Both the position numbers and the translations under genes were made by a program. 64,000 nucleotides of DNA from Nosema muscidifuracis (taxonomy: Eukaryota; Microsporidia; Nosematidae), in contig JAIOKI010000003.1 in assembly GCA_028335825.1 (NCBI GenBank), forward strand, positions 769,207-833,206, read 5' to 3'. Positions 13,471 through 26,295 of this stretch are shown here, piece after piece. Position 1 is the first letter of the stretch; the number at the start of each line of letters is the position of its first letter. The notes beneath the pieces were generated by a model, which did no database searches, had not been told where the DNA came from, and saw only the letters and a program-made list of their open reading frames with translations.

Positions 13471-14469
13471 TGATTTTTTAATTTAAGAACTGTAGAAGTA
13501 AAGAAAAGACATTAGAATGAACTGATATTAATCATTGAGAATCGCTGTACAAAAATAAGATGAGAATTATATGTATGTAATGACGTGATAAAGAGTTTTT
13601 ACATACTTCTTGAACTATATAGAATTAAGATAGGTCTAGACGGATGTGTTCAATCCAGAGTGATTAAGGTGACTCTAGAAGTATAAACATGGTCAGTTCA
13701 GAGACTCAATCTCTGAACTGACCACAAATAGAGCAATTCAAATAATCGGATCCTATCAATTTGGAATAGAAAACTCAAACATGAAGATACCCAATATTTT
13801 ATTTAAATGGTAGATTTATAATAAAATAATGAGACTTTACTTTGTTTTAATAGATATGTTAAATATGTTCTAATATATATCTAGATATTAATCTTTTATA
13901 GTACATATATGTTTATTTATATCGTCAATAACTTATACTATTCTTTTAAACCTCCGATTATTTATATTTTTAAACAAAACTTAACAATAAAATATCTTAA
14001 TGTTTATATTTATACTGACAAAGTGATACTATATTTTCAAAAATAGCATATTAATATCTTAATATCTCATTCTTATTATGACGTTGAATTTCTAAACTAT
14101 CTACTACTTAATTATTAATAAAATAGTTAAAGATCCATAATTTTGATTATTAATATGCTTGTTCAATATAGAATTTTATACTAAAAAATTACATTATCTA
14201 AACATTTATTCTATCTACCAAATTTACTCATTTGAAAGTGTTATATCATCAACCAACATTGTGTATTATTAATATTATATATCAAAATTATTTAGAGGGT
14301 TAAAATTTTATAATAAAAAAAGATTACAATCATCTTATAATTATAGAGAGGTTAATCAATAAAAGAGATTATACATTCACAAAATAAATTAAATTTAAGA
14401 CTATTAATTACTATAAAATTAGAATTTATATGTATAGAGTTTAAAATATAAAATTAACGTTTTAATAAA
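12215..14469. other. Intergenic region between genes C and F
   Basis: The first 1.25 kb is the duplicated promoter-side flank shared with 42024-43370. The stretch 13400-13780 is less AT-rich than its surroundings and holds a perfect hairpin (listed separately). 13780-14469 shows nothing recognisable. Confidence 0.6.
13690..13724. ncRNA. Perfect 15-bp inverted repeat (possible structured RNA or cruciform)
   Basis: The left arm tggtcagttcagaga (13690-13704) and right arm tctctgaactgacca (13710-13724) are perfectly complementary around the 5-nt loop ctcaa. The stem is nearly half G/C in DNA that is about 80% A/T, so chance is unlikely. Just upstream, gtctaga...tctaga (about 13633-13680) gives further weaker pairing. 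It is not a tRNA: no cloverleaf fits, although a GTTCAATCC resembling a Pol III B box lies at about 13648. It could be a small RNA, a regulatory hairpin or a remnant of a mobile element end. Confidence 0.4.
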
Positions 14470-16095
14470 TTAATCGTTGTTATCACTCGTTAATATTTCT
14501 TCGTAAAATGTTTGAAGATATTTTTTCTCAAAATTACCTTCTGAGTATTTCAAAATCAAATCTTCATCAACTATTGATTTATCACTTATCAATTGAGAAA
14601 TAAATAGAATCATTCTAGAAGGATGATCTAAAATGAAATTCTGATTTCTGTAAATAGGTTTATAATAAACTTCTTCAATAAAAATATTTAACTTTGTCAT
14701 TATTGAGTAATCTTTGTTATCTGATAAATTCATTTTTTCTTTAACAGAAGCAATTGATAAAATCTGATTGAACTCTTTGAAAAAATTTAATTCATCATTC
14801 GGATTATTTGCAATATCACATAATTCAGAAAAGAGCAGAGTATTATATAAAGTGAATCTAATACTATAATAATGAGAATTTATCTGATTAGTAATATCTT
14901 TAATATCAATATTAGCACTATTTTGATAATACAAATAATCCTTAAACTGAGATTTGGTAATTATAGCTAAACTATATAGAATGTTAATTAGAATTATTCC
15001 CTTGTATGAATCTTTATTGTTCAATATTTTTTTTAAGACTGTTATATATATTTCACTTCCTTTTAATGCATTCATTAGTCTATTTATATCCAATAAAGTT
15101 TCCCTATCCATTCCAGTAACTATTGAGTAATAATTTTTTATCCCTTCAAATTGATCTTTCGTTATAGTTAGACATTCAAGATTTTTATCAACTGATATTT
15201 CTTCATCATATAAATAACATATTGAATTCCAAATTATATTTTTTTCATTTATTTTCAAATCTATTTTTCTTGTTAACCTAATATTTTCGAATTCCATATT
15301 TTTTCTTTTAAAAATAAAATTGTCAGTAGCTTTATCAATTATTTTCAAAATCAAATCTATTTTTAACAATTCAAAGTTGAAATTTTTAACAAATTTCAAT
15401 AATGCATTTGCATCTTCTTCTGAAATAATATTATTTTTGATATAAAAATATCGAAAATATTCAGTTAAGTCAAAAGATCCTATACAAAATGTAAAAAAAT
15501 ATAACAGATTTTTTTCTCCGAATAAAACGAGGTTAAATAATTGTTTATCATTATTTTTAAAAAAAAAATCTATGTATTCTATTTTTTTCTCAAACGTACA
15601 TGATGCAAATTTTAAATCATTTCTAATAATAGATTTATAATTCAGATAGTCTCTTTTACTTTCGTCATAGTTTTCGATCATGCAAGTATAAGATGATAGA
15701 TTTTTCAAAAATTCATAAAGATACATCTCATTCTTATATAAATTATCATTTTCTACTATAAAAATATATTTTATTTCTCTATCTCCAAAAGAATACAACT
15801 GTTGAATTATTTTAGCTTTTAAGGAATCTTTAAGATTTAGATCCTCATCTACATGTTCATCCAACTTAATAATAATTGGGTTAGTTATTCCATGAAGCTT
15901 ATCAAATTTTTCTATTACTAATTCTGAACGATCTAATATGACTATATGAATTATATAATTTTCGTCTAAATCTAAGCATGTATAATCTCTTGTATTCAAC
16001 TTATCCTGAATCTTCTCTAATAGCTGATTTTGAATATTATAATGTATTTTAAGTAATTCTGAAAATACTAAAGTAAAAAGTAAAAACAATTTCAT
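14470..16095 (-). CDS. Secreted-protein superfamily member F, 541 aa
   Basis: An intact 541-codon gene of unknown function. The start is the ATG at 16095, preceded by CTCCTT, consistent with the C-rich start motif. Residues 1-13 (MKLFLLFTLVFSE) form a signal peptide. It is collinear with the 544-aa protein at 31251. Residues 82-95 (VDEDLNLKDSLKAK) match LDEKFELKDELKKK at the same residue numbers; residues 126-137 (LYEFLKNLSSYT) match IYNLMKNLSNYS; and residues 311-380 match its core at 324-393. Identity is low, so this is a divergent paralogue, not a recent copy. No known catalytic motif is visible; the protein appears helical and lysine/asparagine-rich. No close duplicate of it occurs in the window, but a possible dead relative lies downstream on the same strand (16780-18400). 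Confidence 0.9.
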   Translation of the reverse strand: MKLFLLFTLVFSELLKIHYNIQNQLLEKIQDKLNTRDYTCLDLDENYIIHIVILDRSELVIEKFDKLHGITNPIIIKLDEHVDEDLNLKDSLKAKIIQQLYSFGDREIKYIFIVENDNLYKNEMYLYEFLKNLSSYTCMIENYDESKRDYLNYKSIIRNDLKFASCTFEKKIEYIDFFFKNNDKQLFNLVLFGEKNLLYFFTFCIGSFDLTEYFRYFYIKNNIISEEDANALLKFVKNFNFELLKIDLILKIIDKATDNFIFKRKNMEFENIRLTRKIDLKINEKNIIWNSICYLYDEEISVDKNLECLTITKDQFEGIKNYYSIVTGMDRETLLDINRLMNALKGSEIYITVLKKILNNKDSYKGIILINILYSLAIITKSQFKDYLYYQNSANIDIKDITNQINSHYYSIRFTLYNTLLFSELCDIANNPNDELNFFKEFNQILSIASVKEKMNLSDNKDYSIMTKLNIFIEEVYYKPIYRNQNFILDHPSRMILFISQLISDKSIVDEDLILKYSEGNFEKKYLQTFYEEILTSDNND

Positions 16096-16779
16096 AAGGA
16101 GTAAAATTTTTTTGTTTAAATATTTTTAATTTAAATTAAAAATTATTCATAGAAATTTAATTAAAATACTACATAGAAAACATTGAAACAAATAATAGTA
16201 TAAATAGAAAATTAGATCAATATAAATTAATTAATTAATTAAAAAAAAAATTCGTTTTTTGAGCAACGTTTATATGTTTACAAAATATAAATTAAAAACA
16301 ATTTCAACAATAATTTATTTTCTTTGGAAATTATATTAATAAGATAGTGACCATATAATCTTATTTAAAATATATAAAAGAACACGTTTTTTTTAATTTA
16401 TTTTTTAATTTATTTGAAGATAAATTTGACATATTTTATGAAATTAAAAAAAAGTTTGTTTAATATTTTAAATGGGCTCTTTTAGATTTTATAAATTCTA
16501 AACCTGTTTACACTAATCTTTAGTCTTAGACTTTATTTATAGTTAGTTTTTTAGTTACATTAAGTTTGCAATATTATTAATTTTTTAAATTATACTGAAA
16601 AAAGGAGACTTAGATAGCTAATATATAAATTTTTTTTCAAGTTATCTAAACAAAATAATTAAAATATTTATGAATATTATCTTATTGAATTATAATTTTT
16701 AAAAAAGTTTTCTTATACTTTGGATAAATTAAGAGAAATAAATAATAAAGACATGGCGTAATAAAATTTATTTTTTTTA

Positions 16780-18400
16780 TTTAATAAAACTTATGCAATC
16801 GCTTATAACTGTAACAATATGTTGAAGAATCTTCTTATCATTTTCTTGGTCTTATGATTTGAGTGTGTCTAATACAATTTTATCAATCTTTTTCATTCTT
16901 CTGAGATCTTTCATCTATGTATAATTATTATTTAATACAATGACAATTTTAGTAGTTAAGTAGATTAGAGACTATTTAAGAAAAGTATCTTTAAATGTGT
17001 CAATTATTAAATTTAATAGTGTATTATCTTGGAACATATTTGTCTTGATCATATTAGTTATTATAAATTTATAACATATTTAATAGTAAGTAAATATAAT
17101 TGAGTTAACTTTAACGTCTGTCAGAGATATCTAGTGACACTTTAAACATTCAATAAAAAAAATAAAATTCTCTTTGAATATTTTCTTTATGTATGTCTAA
17201 TATTAATTGTGAAAGTTATTAATAGTAGACTGTATAGATACTTTCTAAGTTTTCATAGAGCCTTTGCTAATTTTGTCTTTTTAAATATAAAAGAATGAAC
17301 AAATCAATTTATAAAACTTTTCAATGTACTTTTTATCAAAATTCTTAGATACGTTATAATTATATTAATAAAAATAATATTTCTTCTAGAATAGATACAA
17401 TATCAATTTATATAAATTAAGAAATTTTATTTGAAAACACGACTTATGTTTTCTGTATCAACCTCTTCTATCATTCCATTTATATCGTTGAGCTTATTTA
17501 GTTTTTCTGTATGATCTGAAGCAGTGCCGATAATATATTTTTACTTCATATATAAAATAAATAATAATTGATGTAAAAGTTAACAATTTTCTTTTTCTAA
17601 ATCAAACACATAATAAAAGAAATTTCTTAGATTTTTCAACTATGAGATAAATATTTTTTGAAGTTTTGACCTTGAATTAATTAAAATATAAATTATCAAA
17701 TTAAAAAAATTATTTGTCTCATTTACATGTAATCAATCACTAGAGACTATTATGATTAATTAGTTCTTGATGAGTCATAACGATCTAATTCATTTTCTGA
17801 CAAATAGTTACTACGACATAAATAAATACTAAGTCAATAAGTATTTCATTATTTTTATTAATTGTATATAAATATGTTAAAACTTATAAGAAATATTATT
17901 TATGTATTCTTATAATGGTTATTATATCTAAATGTTTTCTTCCTTATATGTTAAAATATTTTAAAAAAATCAATAAATAAACATTAAATTAGAGATAAAT
18001 ACAATTGATATTTATGTTTATTGCTTTTTTAATAATATTAATTTTACATAATTATAATCATAACTTTCATTAGAACAAGAGAAATATTGAAATCCAATAT
18101 ATATTAGTATAAATATTGTTTCAATGAAAAATATGTACTAGTTAATGAGAAAAAAGTTGATATAAAAATTTTTATTTGTATGAATATAAATATGTTTTGT
18201 TGTGAGTATAAAAAATTTTTAAATAAATCCCTAATTTTGGTAATCTCAATATAAATTAGAAAAATGATAACATACATAAATACATCTATATCAAGATAAA
18301 AAATTATATGAATTATGAAAATGTTATCTACAATCTCTCTTAAAGAAGATAAATCAATGCTTGTGAATTCAAATAATGAGATTGAACTAAATATCATAGA
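16780..18400 (-). pseudogene. Decayed superfamily member H, minus strand (tentative)
   Basis: Minus-strand frames hold coherent, stop-interrupted protein text in the right order for a relative of the 541-aa gene. Near 17550-17450 there is IIGTASDHTEKLNKLND, resembling SIVTGMDRETLLDINRL of the intact core. Near 17330-16780 a single frame runs helix-rich text, including FQDNTLLNLIIDTFKDTFLK and ending KKILQHIVTVISDC, which resembles the KKYLQTFYEEI end of the intact protein. The 97-codon open stretch at 18104-18397 could be part of its N-terminal region. It has at least ten stops. It could be an unrelated dead gene. Confidence 0.35.
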
Positions 18401-18699
18401 CCTTTAAAGTTATCTAAACAAAACATTTACTGGAAGATATTTACAAATTAAATAATACCCTATGAAATATTAAGTTATTCAATTATGAGGATGAAGGTAG
18501 ATAGAGAAAGAGCAAAAGCATAAAGTGTCAATTTTTTAATATTATTAGAAATTTGAAAAAAAAGAAAAGTTAATGATTTTAAAAAATTGAAAGACGTTAA
18601 CTTTGTTATAATAGAAAAACAAAAATTAAGAAGAATAGCTCAGTAGCAGGTGTATAGTGGACAAAGAATATTACAACAGGTAATCTAATTATAAAGTAA

Positions 18700-20560
18700 G
18701 AAATGGTAATATTATTTTGGTGGACATGAAGAGAGGATAAATACGAAACTTCTAGTCTTGTTCAACTTTCAGACATAAATATCATAAACATGAGGGTAAG
18801 TTAGTAAGATACATTTGCCTTAGTTAATTTTATGATGGAATACAATGTTAGAATATAAAGGATTGATATATTAAACATAATAAAAGATATAATTAGTGTT
18901 TTAGAAAATCAAAAAGTGATGATAAAGTCATACAAAGAAAAAGGAATACTAGTTTACTCATGAAGTTGTTACAAATATAACACATAAAATTCTTATATGT
19001 ATGAGGAAGGGTCTAGTTAAATCATAACATCAAGCTTGTAGAGACATGAGACTTACTCTAAATCATATTTAATAAATGAGTCATAATATGAAAAATTAGA
19101 AATATTTTACAACTGTTTATCTTTATAAAACACCATTCAATTTCAAGAATAAGTTGGATGAATGAAAATTAATGCTAATAATAATAAAGATTTATATACT
19201 ATTATTTAAGTGTGTAAACAATATAATATATAAAGAAATTGGAAAATCGAATGATGTAATATTTCAGAGAATAATGAATATATTGATAGATAAAGGATTA
19301 ATATTAAAAAAGAAGATTAGAAGTTAAAAAGCAAGAAGTAGAGTTTTATGGAATCTTAATTTTACAGACAAAATTAAAAAATCGAAGAAGTAAGAAGATT
19401 GTATCGTGTATTAGAATAGTAAATTTATAAAGGACTGTTTTTCATAATTGAGCCTATACTTAACATGACATAAAAAGATGTAAAATATAAATAAATAGAG
19501 AAATACATAATTTACTTTATTAGATTGAAATGAATACTACTAATTGATTTAATCCTAAAAACACAGACATTATGAATGATTTTATTCTCGAAACTAATGC
19601 ATTAAGTAATGTTTTTTGAATAATTTTTAGACAAATACAATACAGAAACATATATGATAAATTAAGGATCTAAAAAAACTATAATCATTGAGAAAGAAAT
19701 ATTATCAAATTTATAAAATATATGATAATTTAGATACTTATATTAAGAAACAATACAAAAATAGAAAATGTGATGTTTTGAGTAGAACAAGACATTATAA
19801 TGAAAATAAAGACATGATCAAAAAAAGATAATTATATCTAACATTTAAATATGGTTAATCGAGGATAGAAAACAGTACATGACAATCTAAAGTCATTATA
19901 TGAATATAATATTGAAGTAATGTAAAGACGTGTAAATTATACAAACTTATTGGAGTTAAAGAACAAAACATATTCAAGATGAAATATCGAAGAAGTAGTT
20001 TCATATGACAAATGAAGAAAATTAATCACTTATAAATGAATGTATTTTAGATATTAGAAAGATATAAAAATGAATAAATATAAACTAATAAGTTTGTTAT
20101 TCAAACCTAACCTAAAAAATAAGAAGTTCCAAAAGAACATAACAATAAGGTGTAGTTCATATTCAGATATATTAGATGAACCAATGATTTAAGTCTGAGA
20201 TAATAAAAAAATTAAAATGAGTACATGAAGATATAATTTAAGAATTAGTTAGATGATATGCTGTATGTGATATAGAATTCATACAAAATAAAAAATAGAA
20301 TTAATTCAATAGATATAGTTCTATAAGCTCGATATTTAGATCCATACATTATTAGAATATAATGAACAAATTAAAAGTACTCAGACCAACTTATCTTTAT
20401 CTAGTTTATATATGTTTAATTCCCTGAGAGTATAATAAATAACCATTGGTTTTGGTAATCTCAAAAAGTTAACTATTTTAAATCTTTTAATGAATAAGCA
20501 GTCGATTTAATGATAAACAACTGTCACATTAGAATTTGTGTGGTATTATCTCATAAAATA
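18700..20560 (+). mobile_element. Ty3/gypsy-type retroelement fossil (RT, RNase H, integrase; plus strand)
   Basis: Domains occur in Ty3/gypsy order. At about 19255-19560 there is the post-palm RT region (IMNILIDKGLILKK, then EVRRLYRVL and a PILNMT...KDVKYK stretch). At 19578-19610 there is the RNase H opening FILETNALSN. At 19772-19786 there is the RNase H end DVLSR. A YAVCD...QNKK stretch near 20260 resembles the integrase zinc finger. At about 20380-20530 there is integrase-core-like text (RPTYLYL...PESIINNHW). 18700-19150 probably holds the front of RT but is too decayed to be sure. The element is badly broken, with dozens of breaks, and old; no LTRs were recognised. Confidence 0.55.
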
Positions 20561-21796
20561 ACTATTTTATTTTTCTAATCAAAGTCTAATATTTAACATA
20601 AAGAAATATAAATATATTTATTATTGATGACATCTTAAAGAAGAATATGTCACTTAATACTTATATTTACTCCTTAAAATATATGACTTTTTGACAAATA
20701 AATATTTCTTATCTTCTACATATATTCTTCAATAAGATAGATTATCATCAATTATTATTACACTATTCAAAATATGAATGTATTTTTTATTAATTATCTA
20801 CTTTAAGATATTCATCATACATTTATTTTTTATAGAATTTATTATTTAGAATATATTTGTATGTAGGATAGAAATTATCACATTATATAATGGAAGAGTC
20901 TAAAAAGAAGAAGATTTATTTATGTATGAAATAAAAATAGAGAAATACTTCAAATAGTAAAGAATATGTAAACATAATAAAATGTGAATATATACTTATA
21001 AAAATATGTGACCATATAAACATAATAAAATAATGCGAATTTATCATTTTAATATAATGACAAGATATGAACATAAAATGCGAATTCATAAATATTAATT
21101 AATTAAGTATATTTATTGAAATTATAATTCATACATTAACTATTTCACTATCACACACATTTTAAGACCTTTCTCAGGTATAAGTTTATTATATATTAGA
21201 ATTGTATAAGAGAATTAGAAGGAATAATATCTGTACAAAAATTTATATCACATAGATAGACAATACCAATGAGTATAAAATATAAATCTTAATCTCTAAA
21301 TTTATAGAAATATAGACTACTATAGATAAACTTATAATACTTAATACTCATACATTTATATATACAAATTATACATCTAAAAATTGATAACATGATTCAT
21401 GTAATCAAAATAATCTAGTCAAGAAGAACTTTAAGATAGTATTTGTCAATTTGAGAGATCTTTAAATATTTTAGTTTTAACTTATCTAATAGTAAGGATA
21501 AAAAATATTCTAAATATTTCTAATTGAGGGTAAATAATATGTAAAATTATTTGTAAAAAAACTTGTATTTTTCTATAACTTTCTTAAATTGCTGCTTTTT
21601 AATTTATATTAACATACTAAATGTTAAATTAATAATTGTAGGGTGAAGAAATTCAATAACTATAAATATTACAATATAAACAAATCTTAAGTAAATTTTT
21701 AGTTCTAATTAATCTTCTGATAAAATAAAATGAATTTATCAATATAAAATCAAAAAAAATTTATTTAATATAAAATAAAATTTTTAATCCTTCTAA
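20561..21796. other. AT-rich intergenic region
   Basis: Nothing recognisable on either strand. The last 60 bases before 21797 form the A/T-rich leader of the next gene. Confidence 0.5.
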
Positions 21797-22153
21797 ATGC
21801 TATTATTATATTTACTACTATCATATTCTCTCGATGATATTCTTATAATAGATTTAGATGATGGATCAATAAACAAAAAAATAAAAGAAACTTGTAAATA
21901 CAGATCTGACAATGATAATTCAGAAATTTTAAATAATTTAAAATACATAACAAAGTATGTTATAATTTTTTACATATTGTCATCAATATTTATTTTAGTT
22001 TTATCAGGAGTTTATGATTATTTTTTTGGGACTTCAGTTTTTATATTCACCTTTGTACTTTTATTATTATTACTATTATTATCATTATTTATATGTTCAT
22101 TATTTCTAATTATATTTTTAGAAATAAGAAAATGCAGGAATAATTTGAATTGA
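21797..22153 (+). CDS. Small secretory-pathway membrane protein, 118 aa
   Basis: The 118-codon frame starts at an ATG 6 nt after a CC (21789-21790). Residues 1-12 (MLLLYLLLSYSL) look like a signal peptide. Residues ~14-50 are charged (DLDDGSINKKIKETCKYR). Two hydrophobic segments follow at ~53-70 and ~77-110, the latter with a run of eight leucines encoded by a TTA/CTA-rich trinucleotide tract around 22060-22085. The tail (EIRKCRNN) is basic. The architecture (signal peptide, short lumenal part, two membrane spans) is like the interrupted gene at 59100-59501. No family recognised. The Leu tract is a likely site of repeat-length change. Confidence 0.6.
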   Translation: MLLLYLLLSYSLDDILIIDLDDGSINKKIKETCKYRSDNDNSEILNNLKYITKYVIIFYILSSIFILVLSGVYDYFFGTSVFIFTFVLLLLLLLLSLFICSLFLIIFLEIRKCRNNLN

Positions 22154-23849
22154 AAAATAAAAGAGATAATTTCATTTTTATACTTATATTATCTGATAAA
22201 TATTAGAGATTTATTTTTAATTATTATATTTTTGAATATCATTTCTACGCCATATTTTTATTCTAATTCATCTCTATAGACTTAAATCATGGAAGTATGA
22301 ATATTATCATTAAGATACATCTTATATTATAAAACATATTTGTTTGAAGATTAAAATATATAAGTATTAATATGAGACTTTTTATACCGTAATGGAATAA
22401 ATTAATTTAATCATCAAGAAATTTATAAATAAAAATTTTAAAATAATTTATTATTTTACCCCATGTAAAAGAAATTAAATTAAAAGATAATAATAATATA
22501 AATTAAAATGTATTAACTTATCATACATGAATATCTATTATAATAATACTATTTAGTATTCTAAGATTGATCTCTTATGAATTAATAAAAATTTTATATT
22601 TTCTGACTTTATGATTTAATTGATAAAATTTAATCACTATCTTTTATCTAAATGATACTACCATATTATAATTATAAATATAGAAAAGTAAGAATAATAT
22701 TTTATGGGTTAAAAATTAGAAAAAAATAATGTTTCTTTAACATCTTTATATTTCCATATATGTGATATATATTTTACTCCCTTAAAATTTAATAATATTA
22801 TATAATTATTATATTTATAATGAGGAGTGAGTCGATTCAGAAAAAATATTAACAATATAGAAATAATGAATTAAAAAAATATATTTAATGTTATTGAATA
22901 TTCATTCATTCTGCTAATATCTTTATAATACCTAAAACTCTAATTCTTAAGATCACCATTCCTATCTCACTAGATTTATTTTACCTGTTAACAATAATCT
23001 TAATAGAGATAGAATAAAGTAAGTAAATTTTAATGAGTTTATAAAGTTATCAGTATTTCTTCTATTCTTAAAATCTCAAGATTATTATAAATATCTCCAC
23101 TTCTTCTTCTACGACTATATCATTAATCTGATACAAGTCATCATCATAGATTGATGTTTACTTGCTTGATTCCAAGGGTCTCACATGTTTTTTTATTAAT
23201 CTTCCATATCTTAGAATATATCTCTAATCACTCAATTTTATCTTGGTTTTATTTGATGTATTCTAAATTATTATCCATGGGATCTAAAAAGTTGTCTTTT
23301 TTATGTTATGGGTCTAAAAAATAATTTTATGGTTAGATTAATAAGATAGAGAAGTCTTTTTTCAACCTCATATATATTATTAATTAATTAATAAAATGAA
23401 TCATTAAGAATAAATTAAAATAACATAAATAAAAAAATATATTAAAAAAGTATTATATAAATAATTTAATATTTTTCCTTAAAGATATAAATTAGATGAT
23501 AGTAAAACTATTCAGAATATTTATTAAATCATTTTTGTTTACCATATTATTATCATGATTTTGGAAATATCTTTAAATTGTATATATATGTGTATAATGT
23601 GATTTCCCAAAAACCCCTAAGATATTTATAAAAAAATTATCAATATATATTGAATTTCTTTTGTATAAACTGGGAGTAATTAAATTCAATTATAGATGAC
23701 TTATCTATAGACCTATGAAGAAGGATACTAAAAATGCTCCAATGTAACTTATAATGTCAGATTAACCACTCTAATGATTAAATTATTAAATCAGTTGGAG
23801 TTTATATACACAATATGGTTTTTAATAATATTTTGAAATATAAAATGAA
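22154..23849. other. AT-rich intergenic region
   Basis: No intact gene. Minus-strand frames at about 23030-23340 hold protein-like text (for example KIWKINKKTCETLGIKQ) of no recognised family, possibly a dead gene. Confidence 0.4.
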
Positions 23850-24650
23850 GAGTATTGTAATAGTTATACTTGCTGATTAACCATTTGTTTTTAGAAATGA
23901 GTTATTTATTTCAATTTTTGGAATCCTTGTAGTATTTATGATTATTATACAATGACAAGATGTATCATTTGATAATATAAAGGAATCTATTTATAGATTT
24001 AATTTAATTTACTCGTATTAAATCCTGATTTTTGATATTACTGAATTAAATTTTCCAAATGGCAGAAGTTCATTCTTAAATAAAGAGTTAGATTTAGTGA
24101 AGATTTTTAAGTATTCTTTAAGTAGTTTTTATTAAGTATATATTATACATGAAGATTCAATAGATAGCGTTTTCCTATGATCTATCGTTTATTTCTAATA
24201 AAACTAACGAAAATGATGATAATGTCTTTAATCTTATTAACTCTCCTCTAGACAATAAATCAGTGGAATTTTCCTAATATATATTTATGATGAAAAATTA
24301 GAAAGCTTATTAAATATGTATATAGAAATTATAGGACCACATTTAGTAGAAAAAATATGTACTTTTTAGGGTAGAACTAATAATGTTGTTGAAGGATTTA
24401 ATTCAAAACTTTATAATCTAATTAATAAAAATAATTCTAGTTTCTTGTAGTACCTTAATACTCTTAAATATATTTAAATATTGAATGACTACAAGAGGAA
24501 AGTCAAAAAAATAAATATAAAATATGTTGATCACGAAAGCGATATTAAGAAGTTGTAGTGATCTTATAATACAAGACTAATTACTTTAGAAGTTCTTTTG
24601 TGTGGATTGAAAGAAGGAATAAAATTAAATGCTTAAATATTTTTTAAGCA
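23850..24650 (+). mobile_element. MULE-type DNA transposase relic, plus strand
   Basis: At 24373-24440 the plus strand encodes RTNNVVEGFNSKLYNLI. This is the signature after the catalytic region of Mutator-like (MULE) transposases: R-T-N-N-x-x-E-x-[FWH]-[HN]. Near 24050 the text FPNGRSSFLNKEL resembles the 'FP-NA-H-C-FH' stretch preceding it in the family. C-terminal text runs on to ITLEVLLCGLKEG near 24620. The frame is broken by several stops and shifts, so the transposase is dead. The N-terminal part is not recognisable and no terminal inverted repeats were found. Confidence 0.65.
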
Positions 24651-26295
24651 AATTTTGCGAAATAACCGTATCATAAATTTTATAAATAAAAATTTTACAA
24701 TAATTGGGGTTAACTTTCAAAAAAAATCCAACATATTTATCAATTTATAAGCTACTAACTGAACCTGTTATTTTAGTCATTTTTAACAAAAACCTGAGGA
24801 AAAGAAAAGATAATATTTTCGAAAAAAGAACCATCTTTATTATAATAAGAATTATAAATCTTGAATAATTTTAATTAGATTAAAATTATTAATAATAAAG
24901 TAAAGAACAAATGTTATATAGAAATCTACTAGTTATGTTATAAATTTAATGGAATAATTATTTTTAAAAAGAATGAATGATCAACGTCAGGAAAATAATT
25001 TAAATTACAAGATTGAAAATCTAATGTATCACATTGGAATGATATTTATGATAAGTTGTTACAAGAAAAAGTACATATGAAGGTCTAGATAGAATTTTAT
25101 GAAAGGATATGAAGAGAATATCATTTTTAAGAAGTAAATATTGCCAAAAATATAACATATAAAAAGATACTAAAATTGTAAAGAAAGGATTTAATAAAAT
25201 ATTATCATAATGACTATATTGTTAGATAAGGAGGAATATATGATTTAAAACAAAAAATGTTAAAATTATTATTTTAAGAGAAGTATAGAACAACACGTCA
25301 TTAAGTATATATAAAACAAAATATTTATGATTTAATATTTCTTGTCAATTAATTATTCATCAATCTTTTCAATTTACACTTCTGACAAGTCTGCTTCTTT
25401 TAACCTTTATTATAGATTTCTTATGACTCTTGTTCATAGTTTAGCTTTCTAAAGTTCCTCTGAGTACTTTATTAAAATCTCATCTTCTATTCAACTTTTT
25501 AATTTGAGTTACATTTTATATCTTGTAACCAATAATAGTGTCATTATTGAAATAAATTTGTATAAAAAATAATTGATCATATTTGTGTTTCATCTAGGTT
25601 AGGTAAGTTATAAATCACAAAACTTATTTTTACATATATTAAATATTTATGAACTATTAACAATATTTTGAATTTAATATTAATTTAAAATTTGATCAAT
25701 TTATAAAAATTTAATTAATTACTTTATAAATCGAAACGAACTATATAATTAAATTTAAGTACATTGTAGTGAAATTTGATTTTATGATAAAATGATTAAT
25801 AAAAATTACTTAAATCAATAATTAATAATATTTTAGATCGAGTAAATTTGAGACCAAAATAACTTCTTTTGTAGTTATATTTACAACTTAGTAACTACTT
25901 ACCACAAAAATATACAAATCAGAGTTCTCAAGAACATTCTTGAAAGTATGTCTTGTGATCACAGATGAGAACACATGTAAAGAAAGAACTGCAAGTAGGA
26001 TCTTTCTATGATAGATACCATTCATCTATTGTAATTCTGAAAATAAATAACAAATTTTAGTAAATTTAGATAAAAAATCTAGTTTATATAATCATAGTGT
26101 ATTTTATAGTATTGTAAGATGAAATTTTAATTAAAATTTTATAACTTTTTTAAATTAATATCAATATAAAATATTTTTTAAATATTTTAAAATCACTTTC
26201 ATACAATACTTTTTTAGATTAAAATCATAAGATTTTAATTAAAATATTATTAATTAAAAATAAACTATATAAATACATAACACCCAAAATTTAAA
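24651..26295. other. AT-rich intergenic region with a short nested inverted repeat
   Basis: No gene supported. The segment 25915-26040 is less AT-rich. It contains tcaagaa-ca-ttcttga (25928-25943), nested inside gttctc (25924-25929) and gagaac (25967-25972), plus the palindrome tgtgatcaca. This may be a small structured RNA or a remnant. Confidence 0.35.

Noticed and set aside
13600-13680. Possible tRNA near GTTCAATCC (about 13648)
   Set aside because: The B-box-like string is present but no T-arm, anticodon arm or acceptor stem can be paired on either strand.
18650-19100. Possible Merlin/ISXO2-type transposase
   Set aside because: A few residues fit (KYETSSL, CRDMRLTLNH), but the interval lies directly before clear Ty3/gypsy RT text and is more simply the decayed front of that fossil.
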